In this document: piece after piece, positions 6,254-14,945 of the stretch | Position numbering within the stretch: position 1 is the stretch's first letter | How the letters are laid out: each line of letters begins with the position of its first letter | DNA from: Balneolaceae bacterium | Lineage (GTDB): Bacteria > Bacteroidota > Rhodothermia > Balneolales > Balneolaceae | Reading direction: 5' to 3' | DNA: 64,000 nucleotides | Assembly (NCBI GenBank): GCA_020832415.1 | Contig: JAFIES010000127.1 | Span: 21,289 to 85,288 of the forward strand | Made by a program: the position numbers and the translations under genes | The notes under the pieces: generated by a model | Database searches by the model: none | What the model was told of the DNA's origin: nothing | Seen by the model: the letters and a program-made list of their open reading frames with translations, nothing else

Positions 6254-6619
6254 AAAAACGTACCCATGTCCAAACAACCCAATCGAGGTAAACGTGATCG
6301 AAGTGTACAGTTTTGGTGCGACTCCTCTGAGTTTAATTTCATAAAAAAACAGGCAGAATTGGCAGGCATCTCACGAGGAAATTATTGCCGGCAGGTTGTC
6401 CTGGGCCATCGCCCCCAAACCACTCAACTCACCAATGGAAATATCACCCGTATGGAAGTCAAGAAACTGCATAAGCAGCTTCGCGCTATTGGCACCAACC
6501 TCAATCAACTCGCCAAACAGGCGAACACAACACAGACCGCTCCCCACCTGGAAAAAATTGAATCGGGAATTGAAGAGTTTAGCCGATTAAACCAGGTAAT
6601 ACTTGAGGTGCTCCGATGA
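6248..6619 (+). CDS. mobC: MobC-family mobilisation accessory protein
   Basis: A relaxosome protein of 123 residues from the first ATG, or 117 from the ATG at 6266 (MSKQPNRGKRDR). The later start seems preferable because the first lies inside a hairpin arm. The N-terminal half (RSVQFWCDSSEFNFIKKQAE, then LAGISRGNYCRQVVLG) is an RHH-like DNA-binding region. The C-terminal half carries the MobC hallmark LHKQLRAIGTNLNQLAKQAN (PF05713). MobC binds oriT and helps the relaxase melt the nick site. Its stop overlaps the relaxase start (ATGA), so the two are coupled. Confidence 0.88.
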   Translation: MLKNVPMSKQPNRGKRDRSVQFWCDSSEFNFIKKQAELAGISRGNYCRQVVLGHRPQTTQLTNGNITRMEVKKLHKQLRAIGTNLNQLAKQANTTQTAPHLEKIESGIEEFSRLNQVILEVLR

Positions 6620-8238
6620 TTGCAAAAACGGGAACAGGGAAGGGGTTTAGCGGACTCATGGAATATCTTATTGACCGGAAGAAATTTGAGTGGATGGAAA
6701 CCAGAAACGTGACATCTATACAACCGGATACTATTGCGCGGGAGATGCAGATATATTCCATGGAGAGTCGGGCCAAAAAACCGGTTTATCACGTGACCAT
6801 TAGTTGGGATCCGGCCGATGAGCCCACCAAAAAAGAGATGGTAGAAGTAGGTGAAGGTTTTCTGAAACACATGGGGTTGGACTCACACCAGGCGGTGATG
6901 GTTTCTCACTCAGATGGAAACCATCCTCATATGCATCTGATAATTAATCGCGTTCATCCTGAATCGGGCAAGGCATGGGAAAGTTTTGACTATCAAGGAC
7001 TGGGAAGAGACAGGAAAATAGTCAAGCGCGAGTATGAAAAGATTGAAGAGTTTCTCCGTAATACCGAAAAGGAGAAGGGGTGGAGATTTGTACCGGGTAA
7101 GCATACCGAACATGGAAAGGAATTTGATTTTGAAAGCCCGGCCCCGGATGTCTGGGAAATCCGCCGAGAGCGTCAGTTAAAAGAGAAAACTTCATCCCTT
7201 GGCTTTGATCCTGAGTGGATCGACCCCAGAAGCCCAAAGCAGAAAGCGATTGAAATAAAAGAAGCACTATTAGGAGCGCGATCATTTGAAGAACTTGACG
7301 GACAACTGGCCAGAGTTGGATTATGGCTGGAGAAAAAAGGACAGGGCGCAGTTATCACCGATGGCTATCTGTCTGTCAAACTGAGTACTATATCCCGAGA
7401 ACTATCAACTGGCAACCTGGAAAATAAATTTAATCGGAAGCTATCCGATTATATCACCTACAGAGAACAAGGGGTTGACCTTGAGAGGGGAAGTCAAGAG
7501 GTTTCCCGCGCGTTGAAACTCACCTTTGAGATTGAGCTTGATCGATCAGAAATCATTACAAAAAATCAGCTGCGGGTGATTAACAATGAATTGTCTACCC
7601 TGCATACATCCCCACAAGTTGATAATATTGTTAAAGATATTCAGAAAGCATTCAAAAATGGATTTGAAGAAGGAGAGCATTGTTATACCGTGTTCATGAG
7701 ATACTCAAAAAGAGTTGGTTTAGAACGTGCATATCAACATATTGCAACATCTCCTCAAAGTTTTGGGGAAATTAAGGACAACACACACTTTCATATGCTC
7801 GTAAATAACCTTCGATCGTTTCGGGAAGTAAACGATCTGGCCAATCACCACATTGGTGAATTGTTAGCCAGTGATCGGAAACAACGGCTTATAAGGAAAA
7901 AAACCCACTACCAAAATGCGTACGCGAATATAGTTAATCAAAGCGCGACGTTAAATAAACAAACTGACCGGCTTACGGGTCTCCTTCTTTCTGAATCTGA
8001 AGCCGGGCGAGATGTTCTGCATGCAAAAAACAAAACAGCACAAGGGGTAAAAGCTGTCCGAAATGTGATTGGTTTTCATAAGGCGTTTCGTGAACATGCA
8101 ACAACTGGTGGTACAACACTCTCCAAACAGATCGCCCAAACGATTGGAGGGCCGAAAACGAGGATCGCAATGAAGGTGCTGGAGTCATCATCTATGATGA
8201 TGCTTCAGGCAACCAAGAATATTGAAAGATCTCGATAA
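6616..8238 (+). CDS. MobP-type relaxase (MobA/VirD2 family)
   Basis: A 540-residue relaxase that nicks oriT and stays covalently bound to the transferred strand. The N-terminal catalytic domain (about 1-165) starts MIAKTGTGKGFSGLMEYLID, with a candidate nucleophile Tyr17, and has the metal-binding three-histidine motif HSDGNHPHMHLIINRVHP around 95-112. The remaining 370 residues are mostly charged helices and probably give oriT specificity or contact the coupling protein. This resembles relaxases of Bacteroides mobilisable units rather than TraI of RP4, although the pilus genes here are RP4-like. The gene is intact. Confidence 0.9.
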   Translation: MIAKTGTGKGFSGLMEYLIDRKKFEWMETRNVTSIQPDTIAREMQIYSMESRAKKPVYHVTISWDPADEPTKKEMVEVGEGFLKHMGLDSHQAVMVSHSDGNHPHMHLIINRVHPESGKAWESFDYQGLGRDRKIVKREYEKIEEFLRNTEKEKGWRFVPGKHTEHGKEFDFESPAPDVWEIRRERQLKEKTSSLGFDPEWIDPRSPKQKAIEIKEALLGARSFEELDGQLARVGLWLEKKGQGAVITDGYLSVKLSTISRELSTGNLENKFNRKLSDYITYREQGVDLERGSQEVSRALKLTFEIELDRSEIITKNQLRVINNELSTLHTSPQVDNIVKDIQKAFKNGFEEGEHCYTVFMRYSKRVGLERAYQHIATSPQSFGEIKDNTHFHMLVNNLRSFREVNDLANHHIGELLASDRKQRLIRKKTHYQNAYANIVNQSATLNKQTDRLTGLLLSESEAGRDVLHAKNKTAQGVKAVRNVIGFHKAFREHATTGGTTLSKQIAQTIGGPKTRIAMKVLESSSMMMLQATKNIERSR

Positions 8239-8243
8239 CAACC

Positions 8244-8486
8244 ATGAGTAAAAAAACTACGTTCTTTGTTTCCAAAAACAAGATAAATGTTTCCGGTAGA
8301 ATAGATCCGATACTATTCAAATACATTGATGCAATCTGCAGTGTAGAAGGGTTAAAAAAGGTTGATGTATTTGAAGAGGCTCTTTGGGATTACGTGGAAA
8401 AAAAGGGTTTTCCGCGTGACAAGGAATCCGATAAACGTATTGAAATCACACGTCTCATTCCGGGGAAATATGCTGGTGCACTATAA
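8244..8486 (+). CDS. Small RHH-like protein, last gene of the element
   Basis: An 80-residue protein starting 6 bases after the relaxase stop, probably in the same operon. The segment INVSGRIDPILFKYIDAICS followed by VEGLKKVDVFEEALWDYVEKK resembles a strand plus two helices of an RHH or MetJ/Arc-type DNA-binding domain. It may bind oriT or the nearby attachment region. No specific family is recognised. Its size, position and composition support a real gene. Confidence 0.55.
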   Translation: MSKKTTFFVSKNKINVSGRIDPILFKYIDAICSVEGLKKVDVFEEALWDYVEKKGFPRDKESDKRIEITRLIPGKYAGAL

Positions 8487-8611
8487 GTGTAAATGATTGG
8501 AGTTTATAATATAATTTGATCATATTATAGAGTGATCCTTAACGAAGCACTGCGGAAGCGCACCTTCACCCTGGGTCACCAGGCGGGGAAGATGTATTGT
8601 CTTTACCACCG

Positions 8612-8636
8612 AAAGGCCGGAAATCCACCGGCCTTT
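8612..8636. terminator. Hairpin, probable terminator at the element end
   Basis: AAAGGCCGG (8612-8620) pairs with CCGGCCTTT (8628-8636) around a 7-base loop. A short T-run is present only within the arm, so termination is plausible but not strong. It lies 126 bases after the last element gene. Confidence 0.5.
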
Positions 8637-8765
8637 ACTATTTAAAATAAGTAACGGCTTATCTTTTCTGTGTGATAAATCACTCCGCAAAAAACTATTA
8701 CTGTGTACAAGTGAATACAACACACCCAATCTGGAACAAACTCGAGAAGAATAACAAGAAAATTG

Positions 8766-8787
8766 TTTGTACCAATATTTGTACCAA
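8766..8787. repeat. Tandem TTTGTACCAA direct repeats near the attachment site
   Basis: TTTGTACCAA occurs at 8766-8775 and again at 8778-8787, 12 bases apart start to start and about 45 bases from the tRNA 3' end. Short direct repeats near one helical turn apart beside a tRNA attachment site are typical of arm-type binding sites of tyrosine integrases. The sequence is direct; the role is inferred. Confidence 0.5.
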
Positions 8788-8795
8788 AAATAAAA

Positions 8796-8826
8796 AAGCC
8801 TTGTAAATCAAAGACTTACAAGGCTT
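8796..8826 (-). terminator. Terminator hairpin of tRNA-Leu
   Basis: AAGCCTTGTAA (8796-8806) and TTACAAGGCTT (8816-8826) form a perfect 11-bp stem. On the minus strand it starts 4 bases after the tRNA discriminator base and is followed by a T-rich tract (complement of 8791-8797). It is therefore an intrinsic terminator for the tRNA, on the element side of the gene. Confidence 0.8.
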
Positions 8827-8830
8827 CTTG

Positions 8831-8914
8831 TGCCCTGGACTGGAGTCGAACCAGCACGACCATTAGGTCACACGCCCCTCAAGCGTGCGCGTCTACCAAT
8901 TCCGCCACCGGGGC
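8831..8914 (-). tRNA. tRNA-Leu (anticodon GAG)
   Basis: On the minus strand an 84-base class II tRNA can be folded. The D-loop GAATTGGTAGAC, anticodon stem CACGC/GCGTG with loop TTGAGGG (anticodon GAG), variable arm GACC/GGTC, T-arm GCTGG-TTCGACT-CCAGT and discriminator A are visible. CCA is not encoded. The acceptor stem GCCCCGG/CCAGGGC has a C-A mismatch at pair 5-68, and the T-stem has a G-U pair at 49-65; both odd bases lie in the 3' part. The mobile element abuts this 3' end, so the gene is the probable integration site. Confidence 0.95.
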
Positions 8915-9099
8915 AGGTTTCAATAAATCAATCATTACCTATTGAGCCTGTAAAGATATGGGTTTTCTGTTTTAAATGGAAAACCCGATTTCTTAAATTT
9001 TTTCCTTTTTTCACTATCCCGTGAATTGGATTTTCGTAGTTTCTGTTTAGCAGACAGAGAACAATTAAACCATTATCTGAAATTCAACAGAAGCCAGAC

Positions 9100-10863
9100 A
9101 TGACCAACCAGGATGTAGCCGAAAAACTTCGTGAAGTGTATAGCCTGATGCAGCTGGCAGGTGAAAACCGATTCCGCGCCATTGCGTTCGACCGCGCCGC
9201 ACAAACCATCGAAGGGCTCAACGAGGAGATCACCAAACATATTGAAGAGGGAACGCTTATGGATATTAAGGGAATCGGAAAGTCGATTGCGGAAGATATC
9301 AAAGCGTTCCGGGAAACAGGAACCATGCCGGTGCTGGAATCTCTTAAAGAGCGTGTACCGAAGGGATTGATTGAGTGGCTGAACATTTCAGGCCTCGGGC
9401 CAAAAAATATTGCCAAAATCCATAAAGAACTGGGTATCACCGAAATTACTGAATTGAAGGAAGCGTGCCAGAGCGGTGCTGTAGCCGAACTTCCGGGACT
9501 TGGGCAAAAATCAGCGGATAAAATCATCAAATCTATTGAATACCTTGAGAAATTTGGTGAACGTGCACGGCTGGACCAGGCTCTGGAAATCGCCGAGCCC
9601 ATTTTTGATTTTGTGCAAAACCTTGACGGCGTTCTGCAATGCGACATTGCCGGTTCACTTCGGCGTTCACGCGAAACCATCGGGGATGTCGACATCATCG
9701 TGGCAGCCAAAAAAGACAATGCTGATGCCATTTTTGATGCTTTTACCGGTCATGAACTTGTGGTTGAAATTCTGGGTCGGGGCGATACCAAAAGCTCCGT
9801 TCGAACAGAAAACGGCCGACAGGTTGACCTTCGCATTGTGAGTGAGAAAGAGTATCCCGCCGCGTTGATGTATTTCACCGGCAGCAAAGAGCACAATATT
9901 GTGATGCGTCAACGTGCCCGTGAACGTGGCATGGCGCTCAACGAATATGGGCTTTTCAAACTGAGTGATGAAAAAGAGACCGATTTTGACCGGCCGGTGG
10001 AGGCATCGTCCGAAATGGAGATCTACAAAAAACTGGATCTGAACTTCGTTCCGCCTGAGCACCGTGAAGACCGGGGCGAATTTGAGTTTTATGCCGAACA
10101 AGAGAAGATGGAACTGGTGAGTGATGAGGACATTCGCGGAGTGATCCACGCACACAGCACATACAGTGATGGAAAATACTCCATCAAACAGATGACTGAA
10201 GCATGCATGGAACGTGGTTTTGAATACCTCGGCATTACAGATCACTCAAAAACAGCAGCCTATGCTGGTGGGCTCACCATCGATGATGTAAAGCGGCAGT
10301 GGGATGAGATTGATGAGCTGAATGATGTGTTCGCTTCAGATGGAAAAAACTTCAAGATTTTCAAAGGGATCGAATCCGACATTTTAAACGATGGCTCACT
10401 CGATTACCCCGATGAGATTCTCGAAGGGTTTGATTTTGTAATTGCCAGCGTTCACAGCGGTCTCGAAATGCCACAAGAAAAGATGATGGATCGGTTTAAA
10501 AAAGCGATTGAAAATCCCTATACCACCATGTTGGGCCACCCCACCGGGCGGTTGCTTCTGAAGCGTGATGGCAGCAAGATCGATCTGAATCAAATGATTG
10601 AATGGGCAGTTGAGCGCGGAGTTGCCATCGAAATAAATGCCAGCCCCTGGCGGCTCGACCTCGACTGGCGGTACGGAAATAAGGCAAAAGAGACCGGCCT
10701 GCTCACTTCCATCAACCCCGATGCCCACAGCACCGATGGCATCGACGACATTCGCTATGGCGTAATGATTGCCCGCAAGGCAAAATTTGAGCCGGCGAGG
10801 GTGCTGAACACAAAAAGTGCTGAGGAGTTTTTAAACTGGTGTAAGGGTAGTCGTGAGATTTGA
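9100..10863 (+). CDS. polX: DNA polymerase X family protein with PHP domain
   Basis: A 587-residue base-excision or gap-filling repair polymerase of the bacterial PolX type. An N-terminal helical 8-kDa-like domain (1-50) is followed by helix-hairpin-helix motifs (IKGIGKS at 56-62, ISGLGPK at 96-102, LPGLGQK at 131-137), the polymerase palm with GSLRR at 185-189, catalytic DVD at 196-198 and Asp243 in RQVDLRI. The C-terminal PHP phosphoesterase begins VIHAHSTYSDG at about 348-358 and carries GITDHS, consistent with 3'-5' exonuclease activity. Length and domain order match bacterial PolX. It is a monocistronic chromosomal gene next to the tRNA. Confidence 0.96.
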   Translation: MTNQDVAEKLREVYSLMQLAGENRFRAIAFDRAAQTIEGLNEEITKHIEEGTLMDIKGIGKSIAEDIKAFRETGTMPVLESLKERVPKGLIEWLNISGLGPKNIAKIHKELGITEITELKEACQSGAVAELPGLGQKSADKIIKSIEYLEKFGERARLDQALEIAEPIFDFVQNLDGVLQCDIAGSLRRSRETIGDVDIIVAAKKDNADAIFDAFTGHELVVEILGRGDTKSSVRTENGRQVDLRIVSEKEYPAALMYFTGSKEHNIVMRQRARERGMALNEYGLFKLSDEKETDFDRPVEASSEMEIYKKLDLNFVPPEHREDRGEFEFYAEQEKMELVSDEDIRGVIHAHSTYSDGKYSIKQMTEACMERGFEYLGITDHSKTAAYAGGLTIDDVKRQWDEIDELNDVFASDGKNFKIFKGIESDILNDGSLDYPDEILEGFDFVIASVHSGLEMPQEKMMDRFKKAIENPYTTMLGHPTGRLLLKRDGSKIDLNQMIEWAVERGVAIEINASPWRLDLDWRYGNKAKETGLLTSINPDAHSTDGIDDIRYGVMIARKAKFEPARVLNTKSAEEFLNWCKGSREI

Positions 10864-10905
10864 GTCTTGAGAATTTCGATCTAAAACCAGTTTTTTAAAA
10901 CATAA

Positions 10906-11060
10906 CCTTAGCGCTCCTTTGCGTCCATTGCGGTTATTAACTTCGGTATCTCATTCAATCTGGAAGTATCGAAGTTGATTGATGAATTTAGATCAATCTC
11001 CTCTAATTATTCCGCGAACATAGCAAAGTTCAGATGGTTAAACCGCCAAGAAACGCAAAG
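10906..11060. repeat. Inverted pair of interspersed repeats between polX and the reductase gene
   Basis: A unit with TCCTTTGCGTCCATTGCGGTT ends at 10935, and the related reverse-complement unit AACCGCCAAGAAACGCAAAG lies at 11041-11060. They share the GCAAAG/CTTTGCG and AACCGC/GCGGTT blocks in opposite orientation. Together with other such pairs in the window they look like dispersed, noncoding palindromic repeats placed between convergent genes. Confidence 0.55.
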
Positions 11061-11089
11061 GGAAATTGCACAGAAACTGACTGTGAGAA

Positions 11090-12016
11090 TTAATATCCCT
11101 TCTTTCTGTCAACTTCGTAGAGAAGAGGCATCCCGGAAAGTAATCTTTTGTAATTCTCTACAAGCAACTCGGCAATTTCATCAGGATCTGTGAGTGAAGC
11201 TATGTGCGGGGTGATGGTAATCTTTTCACGTCCCCAAAATGGATGCGAACCCGGCAACGGTTCTTCACTGAAAACATCCAGAGAGGCATGGCTTATGATC
11301 CCCGTATCCAATGCATAAATTAAATCCTCATCCACCAGGTGAGCTCCCCTTGCCGCATTTATCACATAAGCCGGTTGCTTCAGCTTTTTAAACAGAGCAA
11401 GATCCAGTATGCCATCGGTTTTTTCTGTGAGTGGCAACAGACAAACCACAATATTTGTAGCTGCAAGGAAATCATCCAACTCCTCACCTGAGAACGTATT
11501 CACTCCATCCTTCTCTTTTTTTGTTGCAGCCCAGCCATTCACACTGAAACCATTCTCAATCAGCCGGCCGGCCACGCTGCTGCCAAGCGCTCCAAGCCCC
11601 AAAACACCTACCGTTATATCCCGTTTTTGCAATGGCTGATGCGTTTTCCACTCCCCTCTTTTCTGCTGCTGATAGTAGATTTCCGTATTTCTGATAATAT
11701 TCAGAACAGAAGTGAGCACATAATCACACATCTGACCGGACAGGGACGGCCCAACAAGCCTTGTAAACGTTATGCCTGATGGAATTGAATCGTCACTCAT
11801 CAGATGATCCACGCCTGCACCCATAGATGAGATTACCCTTAGGTTCGGGAATTTATCGAACAGATGTTTGGGATGGTTCCAGGCCACAGCAAACTGAATG
11901 CGCTCAGGTTTCTCTACCGTAGGCCACACTTCGATATCGATGTTTGGATCGATTTTGTGGATGGCCTCTACAAACGGTTTTGTATTCCTGTTTGGACTGA
12001 CGAGTAATAGGGACAT
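11090..12016 (-). CDS. D-2-hydroxyacid dehydrogenase, GhrA-like
   Basis: A 308-residue NAD(P)H-dependent 2-hydroxyacid dehydrogenase, most like glyoxylate/hydroxypyruvate reductase A. The Rossmann motif is VGVLGLGALG at 136-145 and the catalytic trio is visible as Arg223 (NAARG), Glu252 (SEEPLP) and His271 (TPHIA). The substrate-binding N-terminal domain includes SSMGAGVDHL (63-72). It would reduce short 2-oxoacids such as glyoxylate in the cytoplasm. It is single, oriented opposite to its neighbours. GhrA is favoured over PGDH because the protein lacks extra C-terminal domains. Confidence 0.88.
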   Translation of the reverse strand: MSLLLVSPNRNTKPFVEAIHKIDPNIDIEVWPTVEKPERIQFAVAWNHPKHLFDKFPNLRVISSMGAGVDHLMSDDSIPSGITFTRLVGPSLSGQMCDYVLTSVLNIIRNTEIYYQQQKRGEWKTHQPLQKRDITVGVLGLGALGSSVAGRLIENGFSVNGWAATKKEKDGVNTFSGEELDDFLAATNIVVCLLPLTEKTDGILDLALFKKLKQPAYVINAARGAHLVDEDLIYALDTGIISHASLDVFSEEPLPGSHPFWGREKITITPHIASLTDPDEIAELLVENYKRLLSGMPLLYEVDRKKGY

Positions 12017-12141
12017 GACTGCTTGGTTTTTATTTTCTTAAATATATCAAACTCAAAGGTGACGATTGAAAATCTTTATCCGCCATTTTTCACGGGGGAT
12101 TTGTAGTTTCTACCGTCATACTTAACCAAAGCTATCCGGAT

Positions 12142-14913
12142 ATGATTATTTACAGCCACTTGAAAAAATTCTCATTCATTCTTTTCTCTCTCATTTTCAT
12201 CGCAGGATTTCAAATGATCCATGCACAGGAAACCTTCACGTTCGAAGATGTGATGAAGTTTGAAGACATCAAAACACCAGCGATTTCAGCAAATGGTGAA
12301 TGGGTAGTATTTGGTGTTTGGCCCGAGCTTGGTGATGGTGAAGTACGCATAAAATCGGTAAATGGTTCGCTACAATTCACCATTGAGCGAGGCGAAAGTC
12401 CTCAGATTTCATCCGATGGAAAGTGGGCCGGTGCTATCGTAAAGCCCCCATTTATTGAGGCAGAAAATGCCGGAAGAGACGCTCCGAAAAACGAGCTAAA
12501 ACTATTAAACACCTCAACCGGAGAAACACGGGAGTTTGAAAATGTGCGACAATTCTCATTTTCGAATGACGGACGCTGGGCAATCATCCATCACCATCAA
12601 ACCGAAGATGTTGAGGATGGCGACTTCAAAAATCCACATATCGGCACGCCTGTTCGGCTGGTTCAGCTTGAAACCGATACCGATCTGTTTCTGCCCTTTG
12701 TGAATGCATCCGCTATGGATAGCACTTCAGCCTATTTCGCCTACGCAACCGTGGATACTGCCTCAACCGAAAATGGCTTTTTTGCGATAGATTTAGGATC
12801 TGAAAGCCCCAATCCGCAAAAAATTCTGGGCAATGAGAACGCCTACTTTACAAATTTGACGTGGGATCACAGCCGATCGCGTATCGCATTTACGGAAGCC
12901 CTGCTCGACACCGCCCAAAACTATTTCCCATCCGATGCATCCATCAAAACATGGGCTGCTTTTGAAGGCGAACCGGAAACCCTGCTCACGCCCGATGATG
13001 CCGAGACCGGATACCGATTGAGATCAACGAACAGTCTCACCTGGACGTACGACGGCACCCGGCTATTCTACGGAGTGAAACAAGCCTCCATGGTTGAGCT
13101 TGATGAAACAGAAGCTCGTGAAGATTCCGTTACAACAGAGAATTTGTACAATGTTGACCGAATTCTGGCCGGTGTTGAAGGAAAAGTTTGGCACTGGGAT
13201 GATCCCATGGTAAAAACACATGAAAAGCAGACCTGGAACAGCCGCAAGAATCATCTCTATATGGCGGTTTACCATCTTGATGAGAAACGTTCAGTGCAAC
13301 TTGCCACCACAGAGATGCCTAATGTATCGATAGATCATCACTCCGGAAAGCTGCTCGGTTCATCCGATCTCCCCTATTTAAAACTGATAACCTGGGATGG
13401 CCGCTATTCAGATTTTTATCTGGTGGATCAAAGCAGCGGTGAAGCTGAACAGTTTATCGAAAAACAGCGATTTGGTGCAACGGTTTCACCAAATGGCAAG
13501 TTTGCAGCCTGGTTTAGCGGAACCGACTGGATGCTTAAATCCACAGAAACCGGAGAGGTTCGAAATCTCACTGAGACGATTGGTGTTCCCTTTGCGGATG
13601 AAGATAATGATCGCCCCATGCCCTCAGGATCGTACGGCATTGCCGGCTGGACAGATGGCGACACATCCGTTCTGATCTATGACAAATACGATATCTGGCA
13701 GTTTGATACATCAACCGGAGATTATCTATCCATAACCGATGGCACCGGCCGTGATGAGATGCGCATTTTCAGAATCAGAGATTTAAACCCCGACAACAAT
13801 ACATTTGAAAGCAACGAACGCCTGCTGCTCACGATGTACCACGATTGGGACAAAAACTATGGATTTTATGAAGCCCGGGTTGGCCGGAGCGGTGTTAGCC
13901 GCACTCTGGAAGATGATAAACGATTCAACATTGTTGCCCTGGCATCTGATGATGATGCCATACTTTTTACGCAGGAAACCTATACCGAGTATCCAAATCT
14001 TTGGGTGGCATCTGATCGGCGCTTCAGAAATCCGGTACAGATATCGAACCTGCACGAAGATCTGACAGAGCGATTTGCCTGGGGGCATGCCGAACTGGTT
14101 GAGTGGCTCAATATGGATGGGCGAACCGTACAGGGGATTTTATACTATCCGGGTGATTATGAGCCCGGCAAACGTTATCCCGTTTTTATCTACTATTATG
14201 AGCGATTTTCGCAGCGATTGTATGAGTTTAATACCCCTGTAACCAACCACCGCCCCAATATTGCCCAATATACAAGCGATGGATATGCTGTTTTTCTGCC
14301 GGATATCTGGTTTGATGTACCCATACCGGGTTACTCTGCCACCAAAAACCTGGTTCCCGGGGTTCAAAAACTGGTTGAGATGGGCATCGCAGATCCCGAC
14401 GCCATTGGGCTGCACGGACACTCCTGGAGCGGTTATTTAACAGCACAGGTGGTAACCCAAACCGATATTTTTGCCGCAGCTATTGCCGGTGCACCTGTTG
14501 GAAATATGACGAGTGCCTACAGCGGAATTCGCTGGGGAACCGGTCTCGCCAGGCAGTTTCAGTATGAGCAGGCACAGAGCCGGCTTGGAGTAAGCATGTG
14601 GGAAAACCTTTCACCGTACATCGAAAATTCGCCCGTATTTTATGCCGATCGAATCAATACTCCCCTGATGATTCAGCATGGTGATGCGGATGAGGCTGTT
14701 CCGTGGTACCAGTCAATTGAACTCTATCTTGCACTCAGGCGACTGGGTAAAGAGTCGGTATTTCTGCACTACTACGATGAACCGCATCACCTGCGCAATC
14801 TTGCAAATCGTCTCGATTACGCCATCAAAATGAAGGAGTATATGGATCACTACCTGAAAGGTACACCGGCCCCGGCGTGGATATCAGACGGAGTTCCTTA
14901 TTTGGGTGAATAA
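12142..14913 (+). CDS. Secreted S9 prolyl oligopeptidase-family peptidase
   Basis: A 923-residue exported serine peptidase. A signal peptide occupies about residues 1-29 (hydrophobic FSFILFSLIFIAG, cleavage after HAQ). A long WD/beta-propeller-like region (about 40-640) precedes a C-terminal alpha/beta-hydrolase with the nucleophile elbow GHSWSGY (Ser761), Asp850 in HGDADEAVPW and His882/883 in DEPHH. These are the S9 triad positions. The elbow has Ser where S9 enzymes usually have Gly after Trp. It probably digests peptides in the periplasm. Exact S9 subfamily is not decided. Confidence 0.92.
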   Translation: MIIYSHLKKFSFILFSLIFIAGFQMIHAQETFTFEDVMKFEDIKTPAISANGEWVVFGVWPELGDGEVRIKSVNGSLQFTIERGESPQISSDGKWAGAIVKPPFIEAENAGRDAPKNELKLLNTSTGETREFENVRQFSFSNDGRWAIIHHHQTEDVEDGDFKNPHIGTPVRLVQLETDTDLFLPFVNASAMDSTSAYFAYATVDTASTENGFFAIDLGSESPNPQKILGNENAYFTNLTWDHSRSRIAFTEALLDTAQNYFPSDASIKTWAAFEGEPETLLTPDDAETGYRLRSTNSLTWTYDGTRLFYGVKQASMVELDETEAREDSVTTENLYNVDRILAGVEGKVWHWDDPMVKTHEKQTWNSRKNHLYMAVYHLDEKRSVQLATTEMPNVSIDHHSGKLLGSSDLPYLKLITWDGRYSDFYLVDQSSGEAEQFIEKQRFGATVSPNGKFAAWFSGTDWMLKSTETGEVRNLTETIGVPFADEDNDRPMPSGSYGIAGWTDGDTSVLIYDKYDIWQFDTSTGDYLSITDGTGRDEMRIFRIRDLNPDNNTFESNERLLLTMYHDWDKNYGFYEARVGRSGVSRTLEDDKRFNIVALASDDDAILFTQETYTEYPNLWVASDRRFRNPVQISNLHEDLTERFAWGHAELVEWLNMDGRTVQGILYYPGDYEPGKRYPVFIYYYERFSQRLYEFNTPVTNHRPNIAQYTSDGYAVFLPDIWFDVPIPGYSATKNLVPGVQKLVEMGIADPDAIGLHGHSWSGYLTAQVVTQTDIFAAAIAGAPVGNMTSAYSGIRWGTGLARQFQYEQAQSRLGVSMWENLSPYIENSPVFYADRINTPLMIQHGDADEAVPWYQSIELYLALRRLGKESVFLHYYDEPHHLRNLANRLDYAIKMKEYMDHYLKGTPAPAWISDGVPYLGE

Positions 14914-14945
14914 TCAGCAGAGTAATGATTAATGACCCGAAAAAG

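Larger units (their letters stand above)
8487..8830. other. Right end of the mobile element, gene-free
   Basis: This 344-base stretch holds an A/T inverted repeat (TATAATAT about 8507-8514 with ATATTATA about 8521-8528), a 9-bp hairpin at 8612-8636, two 10-bp direct repeats at 8766-8787 and the tRNA terminator hairpin. A weak minus-strand frame exists (8520-8729) but it crosses the hairpin and has no protein-like pattern. It has the content of an element terminus. Confidence 0.55.

Noticed and set aside
5990-6260. A true integron cassette array
   Set aside because: Only one convincing attC-like fold is present. A second site upstream (GCCCAAC near 6083 with GTTATG near 6170) pairs poorly, and no integron integrase is in the window.
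9084-10245. Long minus-strand frames opposite polX (215 and 192 codons)
   Set aside because: They overlap the PolX palm and PHP domains, which carry all catalytic motifs. The frames are composition shadows.
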